DNA of 64,000 bases from an uncultured Alphaproteobacteria bacterium. GTDB lineage: Bacteria; Pseudomonadota; Alphaproteobacteria; Rs-D84. A program made the position numbers and the translations under genes. This document shows, piece after piece, positions 51,436 to 59,139 of the stretch. Position 1 is the first letter of the stretch. Every line of letters begins with the position of its first letter. The notes under the pieces are model-generated. The model had not been told where the DNA came from, did no database searches, and was given only the letters and a program-made list of their open reading frames with translations. Location of the stretch: NCBI GenBank assembly GCA_934276735.1, contig CAKQTG010000001.1, positions 1 through 64,000 on the forward strand, written 5' to 3'.

Positions 51436-54180
51436 TTATTCTGCGATTGCGGCAGCGTCGGCTTCAACCTCGGCCGCTTCTTCTTCGTCACTGACGATTG
51501 AAATTGCCGACACAACGCGTTCATTTTCACCTGTGCGGAACAGTGTCACACCGGCCGTACTGCGTCCGGCAATACGAACGTCATCAACCGGTGTGCGAAT
51601 AATTTTACCGCCATCGGTCACCATCATTACATCGTGCCCATTTTCAACTGGGAACGAACCTGCGACCGCTGTGTTTTTACCACCCAGTTTAATATTGGTA
51701 AATCCATTACCGCCACGATGTGTTGTGCGATATTCGTATGCACTGGTGCGTTTACCAAAGCCATTTTCAGATATGGTCAATATAAACTGTTCGTCGGCCG
51801 CCATACGCGCCATTTGTTCATCAGACAGCACCAATGTTGTTGTGTTATCTTCGTCATCAGACGCTTCTTCGTCAACGCCGGTTGCCGCACGACGCAATGC
51901 ACGCGACTGTTTAATATACGCCGCACGCACCGTCGCATCAGATTCACCGTGCGTCAACATTGACATACCGATAATTTTATCATCTGCGCCCAGATTCATA
52001 CCACGAACACCGGTTGAATTGCGGCCTGCAAAGACGCGAATTTCGTTGACCGGGAAACGTATGCAACGACCACGATATGTTGCCAAGAATACATCTTGGT
52101 CTTCGTTGCACGGCAGCACAGAAATCAAACTGTCCCCGTCGTCCAGTTTCATCGCGATTTTACCGTTTGCGCGAATTGAATCAAAATCAGACATACGATT
52201 GCGACGCACCGTACCAGACGCCGTTGCAAACATCAGGAAATGTTCCTGGCCCGATGCGCGAACGCGCGCAACTTCTTCTTCGGGGACTGGCAATATTGCG
52301 GTAATCGTTTCGCCATTTTCCAACGGCAACAGATTGACCAATGGCCGTCCCTTGGCAGCGGCCGCCGCTTCGGGTAATTTGTATGTTTTCAGTTTATAGC
52401 ACAATCCCTTGGAACTAAAGAACAACAGTGGCGTATGCGTGTTCGCAACAAAGACCTGGACGACATAGTCATCTTCTTTGGTGGTCATTGCATTACGACC
52501 CTTGCCACCGCGTTTTTGCGCGCGATATGTATCCAGCGATACGCGCTTGATATAACCGGTATTAGACACCGTGATAACCATATCTTCGCGTGCAATCAAA
52601 TCTTCTATGTCAATATCTATTTCTGCATCAGATATTTCTGTGCGACGTGGCGACGCCCAGTTATCACGAACAGACGCGGTTTCATCACGGATAATTTGAA
52701 TAATACGTTCGTGACTGCCCAGAATATCCAACAGGTCTTTTATCAACGCACCCAACGTTGTTAAATCGTCGTGAATCTTGTCACGTTCCAATCCCGTCAG
52801 ACGATGTAATTGCAATTCCAGAATTGCACGCGCCTGATCTTCGGACATATAGAACATACCGTCTTTGTATTCTGTATTTGGGTCATCAATCAGTTGAATA
52901 TATGATTCAATATCCGACGCACGCCAACCGCGTGAAATCAATGCATCGCGCGCGGCGTCTGGGTTCGGACTGGATTTAATCAGTTCAATAACATCGTCCA
53001 GATTTCCAACCGCCACCGACAGGCCCAACAACGTATGCGCACGCGCACGCGCCTTGTTCAAATCAAATATTGTGCGACGACGAATAACCTCGCACCGGAA
53101 ATCAATGAACGCGTCCAGCACGCCACGAATATTGAACAACATCGGACGGCCACGATTTAACGCCATCATATTGACCGGGAAATTCGTCTGCATTTCCGTG
53201 TATTGGAACAGGTGATTCAACACCACATCAGAAATCGCGTCGCGCTTTAATTCAATAACGATACGCAGACCTTCTTTGGACGATTCATCGCGAATTTCAG
53301 AAATACCTTCTATGCGTTTATCCTTTATCAATTCGGCGATTTTGATAATCATCTGGGCCTTGTTGACCTGGTACGGAATTTCATCAACAACGATTGCGTC
53401 GTGGTCGTGGAATTTTTCCATGTGCGTTTTTGCACGAACGATAATAGACCCACGCCCAGTCGTATGCGCCTTGTATGCGCCGGCACGTCCCATTATTATC
53501 GCCCCTGTTGGGAAATCAGGCCCAGGGATAATGCTGAACAATTCATCATCTGACAAATCCTTGTTGTCCAAGATTGCCAAAATACCATTGCAAATTTCAC
53601 CCAGGTTATACGTCGGAACATTTGTCGCCATACCAACCGCAATACCCGAACCGCCATTGACCAAGAAATTTGGGAACTTGGTCGGCAAAACAACCGGTTC
53701 TTGCAATGTGCCGTCAAAGTTCGGTTGCCAATCAACGGTATCTTTGTCCATATCGTCCATCAACGACGCCCCCAGTTTTGACAGGCGTGCCTCGGTATAA
53801 CGCATGGCCGCGGGTTTATCACCGTCGCGCGAACCAAAGTTACCCTGGCCCTGGACCAGCGTTTCGCCCATAGAAAAATCCTGGGCCATACGGGCCATCG
53901 CGTCATAAATAGAACTGTCGCCATGGGGGTGATATTTACCCATAACCTCGCCCACGATACGCGCAGATTTAACCGTTGGCTTTGTTGCCGGCGCAACATC
54001 GTTCATAACGTATAAAATTCGGCGATGCACAGGTTTGCATCCGTCGCGAACATCCGGCAACGCACGATCGACGATAACAGACATTGCGTAATCCAAGAAA
54101 CTGGTCCGCATTTCGTGTTCAATCGACGACTGTGGAATTTTTACCGCCATATCATCGGCATTACTTGTAATTTCAGACAT
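51436..54180 (-). CDS. gyrA: DNA gyrase subunit A
   Basis: 914 residues from the ATG at 54180 (AGGGGA upstream); the frame to 54240 adds no conserved sequence. The catalytic Tyr is in AAMRYTEARLSKLG. The quinolone region reads HPHGDSSIYDAMARMAQDFS, with Ser and Asp at the positions of E. coli S83 and D87, so no common resistance change is seen. The C-terminal beta-pinwheel has the GyrA box in AQKRGGKGRNA. It cuts and rejoins DNA with GyrB to add negative supercoils. Confidence 0.97.
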   Translation of the reverse strand: MSEITSNADDMAVKIPQSSIEHEMRTSFLDYAMSVIVDRALPDVRDGCKPVHRRILYVMNDVAPATKPTVKSARIVGEVMGKYHPHGDSSIYDAMARMAQDFSMGETLVQGQGNFGSRDGDKPAAMRYTEARLSKLGASLMDDMDKDTVDWQPNFDGTLQEPVVLPTKFPNFLVNGGSGIAVGMATNVPTYNLGEICNGILAILDNKDLSDDELFSIIPGPDFPTGAIIMGRAGAYKAHTTGRGSIIVRAKTHMEKFHDHDAIVVDEIPYQVNKAQMIIKIAELIKDKRIEGISEIRDESSKEGLRIVIELKRDAISDVVLNHLFQYTEMQTNFPVNMMALNRGRPMLFNIRGVLDAFIDFRCEVIRRRTIFDLNKARARAHTLLGLSVAVGNLDDVIELIKSSPNPDAARDALISRGWRASDIESYIQLIDDPNTEYKDGMFYMSEDQARAILELQLHRLTGLERDKIHDDLTTLGALIKDLLDILGSHERIIQIIRDETASVRDNWASPRRTEISDAEIDIDIEDLIAREDMVITVSNTGYIKRVSLDTYRAQKRGGKGRNAMTTKEDDYVVQVFVANTHTPLLFFSSKGLCYKLKTYKLPEAAAAAKGRPLVNLLPLENGETITAILPVPEEEVARVRASGQEHFLMFATASGTVRRNRMSDFDSIRANGKIAMKLDDGDSLISVLPCNEDQDVFLATYRGRCIRFPVNEIRVFAGRNSTGVRGMNLGADDKIIGMSMLTHGESDATVRAAYIKQSRALRRAATGVDEEASDDEDNTTTLVLSDEQMARMAADEQFILTISENGFGKRTSAYEYRTTHRGGNGFTNIKLGGKNTAVAGSFPVENGHDVMMVTDGGKIIRTPVDDVRIAGRSTAGVTLFRTGENERVVSAISIVSDEEEAAEVEADAAAIAE

Positions 54181-54210
54181 ACTTTGTATTCCCCTATCTT
54201 TTATACTGCA

Positions 54211-54240
54211 ACAATAGCAAATTTTTAGGCAAACGGTCAA
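54211..54240 (-). promoter_or_regulatory. gyrA promoter
   Basis: On the minus strand TTGACC (54235-54240), an 18-bp spacer and TATTGT (54211-54216) lie 30 bp before the gyrA start. Confidence 0.5.
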
Positions 54241-54300
54241 GACATAACGACCAAAAAAAGTCTCGACAAAAGATATTTTCGTGATAACATAAGTAGCACT

Positions 54301-54519
54301 ATGACAGAACTAGAAAAAGCGCTTCACGCAGCACAAGAAGAGGCGACCAGATTACTGGACGCATACGGTGCCGACGATTACATTATTCGCATGCAAATGC
54401 GTGGCGTTCGTGCCAATACAAAATTTGCCCTGGGGATAATTCACGCCACCAGACGCGCGCGCAAGCGATTGTGCCGGGCACGCCAGTGCATTCGTGACAA
54501 ATTTCAAAAGACCAGATAA
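54301..54519 (+). CDS. Small basic helical hypothetical protein
   Basis: 72 residues. It is unrecognised and likely all-helical, with an acidic N half (TELEKALHAAQEEATRLLDA) and an Arg/Lys-rich C half. It could bind nucleic acid (inference). It is divergent from gyrA. The bases before the ATG (AAGTAGCACT) give only a weak ribosome binding site. Confidence 0.55.
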   Translation: MTELEKALHAAQEEATRLLDAYGADDYIIRMQMRGVRANTKFALGIIHATRRARKRLCRARQCIRDKFQKTR

Positions 54520-54544
54520 TCAATAAAAACCAACGGATAAAACG

Positions 54545-54640
54545 ATGTTTTTACCATTTTGGCGTTTGTTCACCCTGCTGTTCAGCTACTATTTGATGCT
54601 GGAAGGGTTAAAAAAGCTGGGATTGGTAAAATCTAAATAA
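54545..54640 (+). CDS. Possible 31-aa membrane peptide
   Basis: ATG at 54545 opens a 31-residue frame with a hydrophobic stretch (RLFTLLFSYYLMLEGLKKLG). CGGATAAAA may act as ribosome binding site. It lies in the short gap between the 72-aa gene and the rpmH promoter. It may be a small membrane protein or chance. Confidence 0.35.
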   Translation: MFLPFWRLFTLLFSYYLMLEGLKKLGLVKSK

Positions 54641-54645
54641 AAAGG

Positions 54646-54674
54646 TTGCGTTTTATAAAAACCTGTGGTTAAAT
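54646..54674 (+). promoter_or_regulatory. rpmH promoter
   Basis: TTGCGT (54646-54651), a 17-bp spacer and TTAAAT (54669-54674) stand 22 bp before the rpmH start. Confidence 0.5.
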
Positions 54675-54696
54675 AGACGCGCAAAAGGATTTAGTT

Positions 54697-54849
54697 ATGG
54701 CAACAAAAAGAACTTATCAACCGTCAAAAACACGTCGCGTGCGCACGCACGGCTTTCGTGAAAGAATGGCAACCAAGGGCGGTCGCGATGTATTAAATCG
54801 TCGTCGTGCGGCGGGGCGCAAACGCTTGGCCGTGACTGCCGCTAATTAA
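54697..54849 (+). CDS. rpmH: 50S ribosomal protein L34
   Basis: 50 residues, starting [20 protein letters not shown] and with the [17 protein letters not shown] block, the classic L34 sequence. AAAGGAT lies before the ATG. In most bacteria rnpA and yidC follow; here a terminator comes next and yidC is at 26517, so the origin-type cluster is broken up. Confidence 0.96.
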   Translation: MATKRTYQPSKTRRVRTHGFRERMATKGGRDVLNRRRAAGRKRLAVTAAN

Positions 54850-54854
54850 AAAAT

Positions 54855-54875
54855 CCGCCGATTGGCGGTTTTTTT
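54855..54875 (+). terminator. rpmH terminator
   Basis: CCGCC-GATT-GGCGG (54855-54868) is followed by seven T, just after the stop. Confidence 0.8.
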
Positions 54876-54909
54876 ATATTACAAACATGCCCCATGGGGT
54901 ATTTTTTTT

Positions 54910-54938
54910 TTGCAGTGCGGCCCCTTTTGTGATAAAAT
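54910..54938 (+). promoter_or_regulatory. Promoter of the secreted protein pair
   Basis: TTGCAG (54910-54915), a 17-bp spacer and TAAAAT (54933-54938) lie 18 bp before the ATG at 54957. Confidence 0.5.
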
Positions 54939-54956
54939 TACCGCAACAGAGAGAAT

Positions 54957-56720
54957 ATGAAATCCATATCGCGTTTTTTACTGATCGCGTTGACGCTGGT
55001 GTCTGTGGGCCCGGCGCACGCCGTCGTTGCCACCACCGCGGGCAGCAATCTGACCGCATACAATGGCGCATCGGGGGCGATGAATAACAACACATGGAAC
55101 ACCATGATGAATACGCGTGGCCAGAATGCCGCGAATGCCCCACGTGCCGACTTTGGGAATTGTAACGCGCTGATTTTGCGCTGTGCCCAGCCAAAGTGTG
55201 CATCGGGCGGTTGCACCACAATGGAAATTGCCACGCCGATTGTATCGGGTTGCGTGCAATCAAACGCCACGTGCAAGCAATATGGTAACGAACTGGTTGA
55301 ATATATTTCGGCGCAACTGGTTGCAACGTCAACCGCACGCGCCAATGCCCAGGCTGCGGCCGCACAAACCGCCGCCGCCCAGGCCGCTGCACAACAGAGC
55401 AGCGAGCAATTACAGGCCATGCAGGCCCAGATGCAGGAATTACAGCAACAAAATGCCGAAACCGCCAGCGCGCTGCGTGATGCCCTGGCCCAACAGCAAG
55501 AGGCCACCGCCGCCGCAATCGCGTCTGCCGTGGCATCGGCAAATCAGACGCCGGCGGCAGCAACATCCACAACCACTGTGGCGTCGGATACCACACAATC
55601 GGGCAATTCCGCAACAGCGACAACAACAACGACATCAGACACGGATTTGACCGCGGCCCAGGTGGCGGCGGCAAACGCGGGCGTATCGGCGGACATATTG
55701 GCGCGCGAAAAAATTTCGGGCCAAATTATGTCCAAAATTGAAAATGCCCAAAATCAGTTAAAAACGTTAAAGTCCGCAATGAACCGCACATTTGAATACG
55801 CGGGTTGTGATACATCGGGCAACAATTGCACGGGGCCAAAGCGGGTCAAGGCATTTAAGCAACGCGCAATGGAATTCTTTGATCCGTATAACGCCGTGCT
55901 GGACGAATTGTATGATGCGCTGATAATGGCGCAATCGGTCGGCGTTGATATCACCGATATTTACATGATGCTGAACGGGACATGCAACGTATGGGCAAAA
56001 TACCTGTGTTCTGATGGCCAGGTTATGCATTATACCCCCAAGAATTGCGTGGATGGAACATCAAAGCCCGAAAGTGGGGATAAAGCGACTGTTCTGGGCG
56101 GCGCAAAATGCAAGGTTGGCCAGGTCGTGCCCACATCCGACGGCGGATGCCAATTGATTCAAATGCTGACCAGCAATGACGAGGTTCAGTATAACTGGCT
56201 GAATCCAGAGCAGGGATTTGAAAACGCCCAGGTTCGTGTCGGCTGTGCGTCCGAGGCACTGGACACATCTGCCCTGTTCCGCAATCGCAAAAAACAGGCA
56301 TCAATTGACATTGATACATTGCAACGTATTATTGAACAGGACGCAACGGTATATGGGTCCAGCCGCCTGCGTGGCAATATGCAACCCAAACCCGATGGTG
56401 TAAAATATTGCGCGGTAAATGAAAAGAGCCTGGCAGATTTGCAAAAATCGGTCAGCCTGAAAAGATTGCCGACCACGGTCTGCACCACAGATACGGATTT
56501 ATTGAATAAATTTAACCAAAATGGCAGTGTGCAAACCTCCCCCGACCCACAGGCTGGTGCCGAGATAATGCTTATAAAGAATTGTACCGCCGCATCACAG
56601 CCACAGCGCTGCAACGAGTGTCAAAACAACGATGGTCAGTGGATTAAAAGTAATGGTGTTGAACAGTGCAAATGCCCCTTCGGCGCGAGTTACCTTGATG
56701 GCTATGGTTGTATTTATTAA
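54957..56720 (+). CDS. Secreted Cys-rich coiled-coil protein
   Basis: 587 residues, family not recognised. The signal peptide ends AHA near residue 22. C69-x6-C76 (NCNALILRC) repeats the C-x6-C unit of the protein at 83-2623. A long Ala/Gln coiled coil (about 105-200, with QLQAMQAQMQELQQQNAETA) is followed by a Thr/Ser-rich linker (to about 240) and a C-terminal Cys-containing domain ending CKCPFGASYLDGYGCIY. It is probably periplasmic or surface-located. A second secreted gene follows after nine bases. Confidence 0.75.
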   Translation: MKSISRFLLIALTLVSVGPAHAVVATTAGSNLTAYNGASGAMNNNTWNTMMNTRGQNAANAPRADFGNCNALILRCAQPKCASGGCTTMEIATPIVSGCVQSNATCKQYGNELVEYISAQLVATSTARANAQAAAAQTAAAQAAAQQSSEQLQAMQAQMQELQQQNAETASALRDALAQQQEATAAAIASAVASANQTPAAATSTTTVASDTTQSGNSATATTTTTSDTDLTAAQVAAANAGVSADILAREKISGQIMSKIENAQNQLKTLKSAMNRTFEYAGCDTSGNNCTGPKRVKAFKQRAMEFFDPYNAVLDELYDALIMAQSVGVDITDIYMMLNGTCNVWAKYLCSDGQVMHYTPKNCVDGTSKPESGDKATVLGGAKCKVGQVVPTSDGGCQLIQMLTSNDEVQYNWLNPEQGFENAQVRVGCASEALDTSALFRNRKKQASIDIDTLQRIIEQDATVYGSSRLRGNMQPKPDGVKYCAVNEKSLADLQKSVSLKRLPTTVCTTDTDLLNKFNQNGSVQTSPDPQAGAEIMLIKNCTAASQPQRCNECQNNDGQWIKSNGVEQCKCPFGASYLDGYGCIY

Positions 56721-56729
56721 AAGATAAAA

Positions 56730-57554
56730 ATGAACATAAATAAAAACATCTTTGACGGGATAAAAAGTTTTCTGGGCGTGACCGCGGTTGTCACCGCGTT
56801 TGTGGTACCGGCGTTTGCTGCATCTGATGGTTGCGACAACGAAAAAAACGATCGCATTGTCGCGGAACTGGCATTGTGCAGCACGCACGTCTATAACATT
56901 GGCGACGTATCAAACCCAACAAATGAATCTGACAAACAGTTAATGCGCGATGTTGTCGCATTAAAAACGACGGTCATGACGCAACAGATGAAAAAGCAAT
57001 ATGATTACCTGGACGCGACAATTCGCCGCTTTAAAACCCAACTGGAAAAGGCGGTGCTGACCACCAAACTCCAGGCGGCGGGGGCGGGCTCGTCCAATGA
57101 TGGATCGTCGTCGGGCAGACGCGGTATGGGCAATATCAGCGGCGACCAGAATAATTACCTGGCCGGGACCCAGAATTGTAATAATATGAGCACCACTGCC
57201 GAGGTATATACATGTCTGCGCAGTAATTATAATCTGATTTACAACATGTCAAATGGTGGCACGAATATTTCGACCGAACTGCGCAAGCAATTGGCAAACG
57301 ACGCCAAGGTTGCAGCTACAAATGCGAATAAAGGCTGGAGTCTCAACCTAAATGCAGAAGTTGACAAGCAACCTATTGACTGCCAAGAAGCCAAAAAAAT
57401 CAACAGTCGTGCAATATTCCAGGGATGCTTAAATGCGTTGAATATAGCGATACGAATGGCAACCGGCAACCTGGCCCAACCACAGCAGCAACCCCAACAG
57501 CAGCAACCCCAACAGCAACAACCCCAACAGCAACAACCCCAACAGCAGCAATAA
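56730..57554 (+). CDS. Secreted protein with C-terminal PQQQQ repeats
   Basis: 274 residues, not recognised. The signal peptide has a long hydrophobic core and ends FAAS near residue 31. The mature part is mostly helical with scattered Cys (CDN, NCNN, TCLR, DCQE, GCLN). The last 25 residues consist of Pro-Gln units coded by 15-bp repeats. It is nine bases after the preceding secreted gene, so both are in one operon ending in a terminator. Confidence 0.75.
   Translation: MNINKNIFDGIKSFLGVTAVVTAFVVPAFAASDGCDNEKNDRIVAELALCSTHVYNIGDVSNPTNESDKQLMRDVVALKTTVMTQQMKKQYDYLDATIRRFKTQLEKAVLTTKLQAAGAGSSNDGSSSGRRGMGNISGDQNNYLAGTQNCNNMSTTAEVYTCLRSNYNLIYNMSNGGTNISTELRKQLANDAKVAATNANKGWSLNLNAEVDKQPIDCQEAKKINSRAIFQGCLNALNIAIRMATGNLAQPQQQPQQQQPQQQQPQQQQPQQQQ
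57492..57551. repeat. Four 15-bp coding repeats
   Basis: CCCCAACAGCARCAA is repeated four times in frame (57492-57551), with a degenerate fifth unit before it. It codes for the Pro-Gln tail of the secreted protein. Confidence 0.9.
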
Positions 57555-57577
57555 AACCACCGCCCCCCCGGGCGGTG
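57554..57577 (+). terminator. Terminator of the secreted protein operon
   Basis: AAACCACCGCC pairs with GGCGGTGGTTT around a C-rich loop, followed by TATTAG. It overlaps the stop codon. Confidence 0.75.
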
Positions 57578-57630
57578 GTTTTATTAGAGAGCAATGAAAA
57601 GTGAGTAAGTGATAGAGTGAGAGAGTGATT

Positions 57631-57734
57631 TAGTTTTAGAATAGAGAACTATTCATGTGTCGCCTGCGGACTGCGTCCTTGCCGCATCCTGCGCTTCGCT
57701 TGGATTCATTCCTGCGCAGGCAGGAATAGGGTCT
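57631..57734. repeat. Left 104-bp inverted repeat
   Basis: Every base pairs with 58145-58248. The arm ends in its own palindrome, ATTCCTGCGCAGGCAGGAAT-type, so each arm can fold alone as well as with the other. Confidence 0.95.
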
Positions 57735-57742
57735 TTAAAACC

Positions 57743-57771
57743 TTGTATTGCGGTGTGCGTTTTTATATACT
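57743..57771 (+). promoter_or_regulatory. Promoter of the element nuclease gene, leaderless
   Basis: TTGTAT (57743-57748), a 17-bp spacer and TATACT (57766-57771) end six bases before the ATG at 57778. This is the same geometry as for the GIY-YIG gene at 49454. Confidence 0.6.
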
Positions 57772-57777
57772 GACCTT

Positions 57778-58146
57778 ATGCCAGGACATAACTATTGGGT
57801 ATATATACTGTTTGACAAACCAGCCGGTGCGACATACATTGGCGTGACCAATGACCTGAAACGCCGTGTCTTTGAACACAAGATGGAATTGATACCCGGT
57901 TTTACCCAAGATAAACATATCCATAACCTGGGCTACTTTGAAGAATACAAATACATAGACAAAGCGATTGCGCGTGAAAAGGCGTTAAAGAAATGGAAAC
58001 GCGCCTGGAAGTATAAATTGATAGAAACGATGAATCCCGATTGGCACGATTTGGCGTCTGACATAGACGAATATATCGCACGTATACAGCACGCTAAGGA
58101 CACCGCGATTGTGTGGGTATGGCTCGCGTTTGCTCGCACTGTATAG
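57778..58146 (+). CDS. GIY-YIG nuclease of the inverted-repeat element
   Basis: 122 residues from the ATG at 57778, which lies at the expected transcription start; an ATG at 57748 would lie across the promoter. NYWVYILFDK and ATYIGVTNDLKRRVFEHK are the GIY and YIG strands with the conserved Arg. HNLGYFEEYKYIDKAIAREK contains a conserved Glu-Lys helix. The family (COG2827-like) makes single-strand or double-strand cuts in DNA. Its stop codon lies in the first bases of the right inverted repeat, so the gene and the repeat are joined. Confidence 0.88.
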   Translation: MPGHNYWVYILFDKPAGATYIGVTNDLKRRVFEHKMELIPGFTQDKHIHNLGYFEEYKYIDKAIAREKALKKWKRAWKYKLIETMNPDWHDLASDIDEYIARIQHAKDTAIVWVWLAFARTV

Positions 58147-58248
58147 ACCCTATTCCTGCCTGCGCAGGAATGAATCCAAGCGAAGCGCAGGATGCGGCAA
58201 GGACGCAGTCCGCAGGCGACACATGAATAGTTCTCTATTCTAAAACTA
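58145..58248. repeat. Right 104-bp inverted repeat
   Basis: This is the exact reverse complement of 57631-57734. It overlaps the last two bases of the nuclease stop codon. The octamer array and the outer end CATTGCTCTCTGCGCATTG continue to about 58318. Confidence 0.95.
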
Positions 58249-58350
58249 TATCACTCTATCACTCTCTCACTTTGTCACTTACTCACTTTATCATTGCTCT
58301 CTGCGCATTGCTCTCTGGAAATGCCGACACCCCTCCACCGGAGGGGAACT

Positions 58351-58378
58351 AAAAAAACAAGTGCGCGTAACACGCACT
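58351..58378 (-). terminator. Terminator of the thioesterase-valS unit
   Basis: AGTGCG (58360-58365) pairs with CGCACT (58373-58378). On the minus strand TTGTTTTTTTAG follows. The CCCCTCCACCGGAGGGGAAC palindrome (58330-58350), also found at 6025-6045, lies beside it. Confidence 0.65.
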
Positions 58379-58408
58379 ATCTATGCTCTATTTTCTATTC
58401 TCTATTAT

Positions 58409-59134
58409 CTATTTTGACCAGGTGCATATGACCGATGCGTGTTCGGTGTCACCGGTGCGGATGCGGTGGCGCGAAACATCGCCGTCAATTGCAACGTCAA
58501 TTTCAACCTGGGGCGTGTCGGGATTGATTTCTTTTTTAAAGTTCAATTCAATACAGCGCAATTTATGTGCGTTGCGGTATGCATACCCAACACTTTCGGT
58601 TGCCCAAACGGCATAGACCGCGTTATTTATATGCTGGTTCACATCAATGTCATCAAACCGACATTTGAACACATGCGTCTTGTCCGGGGTAAATTCTGGA
58701 AATTTACAGAATATCCTGTCCCATGCGCGCGCACCACTTTGCACCAATGCCGGCACCGCATCATCCAATCGCACCGGGCGACGCGTTGCCATATCAATCA
58801 AAACCCACTGGGACGTTGCACGCACCATCAGACGACCGTCTGCGCCGTGAATTTCAAAATCACGTGTGGCACGCAATAATTCCTTCATTGACGGCCACGT
58901 GGTAAAGGTCAACTCTTCGCCTTCGCGTGGTAATTCCAGGATATCAACCAGGTAATGTGTCACCACCCACGCCATATTGTGTTCGGTCAAGAACGTGCGA
59001 CCACAACCCAACATTTCGGCGTGCGTGTCGGCGCAACCCTGTAATTCGTTCATCAAAATCAGCGGGCGCACGTAACCATATCGGTCGCATTGATACGTCT
59101 GTAAAATACGTTTCACAACCAGTTTATCAGACAT
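58409..59134 (-). CDS. Acyl-ACP thioesterase (FatA/FatB family)
   Basis: 241 residues, a double hot-dog enzyme. The catalytic block DIDVNQHINNAVYAVWATES with Asp, Asn and His matches acyl-ACP thioesterases. An N-terminal hot-dog half has the helix around MNELQGCADTHAEMLGCG. It frees fatty acids from ACP. It lies 5 bp after valS on the same strand, so both are co-transcribed; a metabolic link between them is not evident. Confidence 0.88.
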   Translation of the reverse strand: MSDKLVVKRILQTYQCDRYGYVRPLILMNELQGCADTHAEMLGCGRTFLTEHNMAWVVTHYLVDILELPREGEELTFTTWPSMKELLRATRDFEIHGADGRLMVRATSQWVLIDMATRRPVRLDDAVPALVQSGARAWDRIFCKFPEFTPDKTHVFKCRFDDIDVNQHINNAVYAVWATESVGYAYRNAHKLRCIELNFKKEINPDTPQVEIDVAIDGDVSRHRIRTGDTEHASVICTWSK

Positions 59135-59139
59135 CGCGA

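Larger units (their letters stand above)
57588..58318. mobile_element. Inverted-repeat element carrying a GIY-YIG nuclease gene
   Basis: About 730 bp bounded by long inverted repeats. The inner 104 bp of each arm (57631-57734 and 58145-58248) are perfect reverse complements. Outside them are imperfect octamer arrays and AGAGAGCAATG ends. The only gene inside is the GIY-YIG nuclease. Related fragments lie at 1-33, 4481-4516, 5815-6268 and 41941-42175. It has no transposase, and I cannot match it to a named element. Confidence 0.75.
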
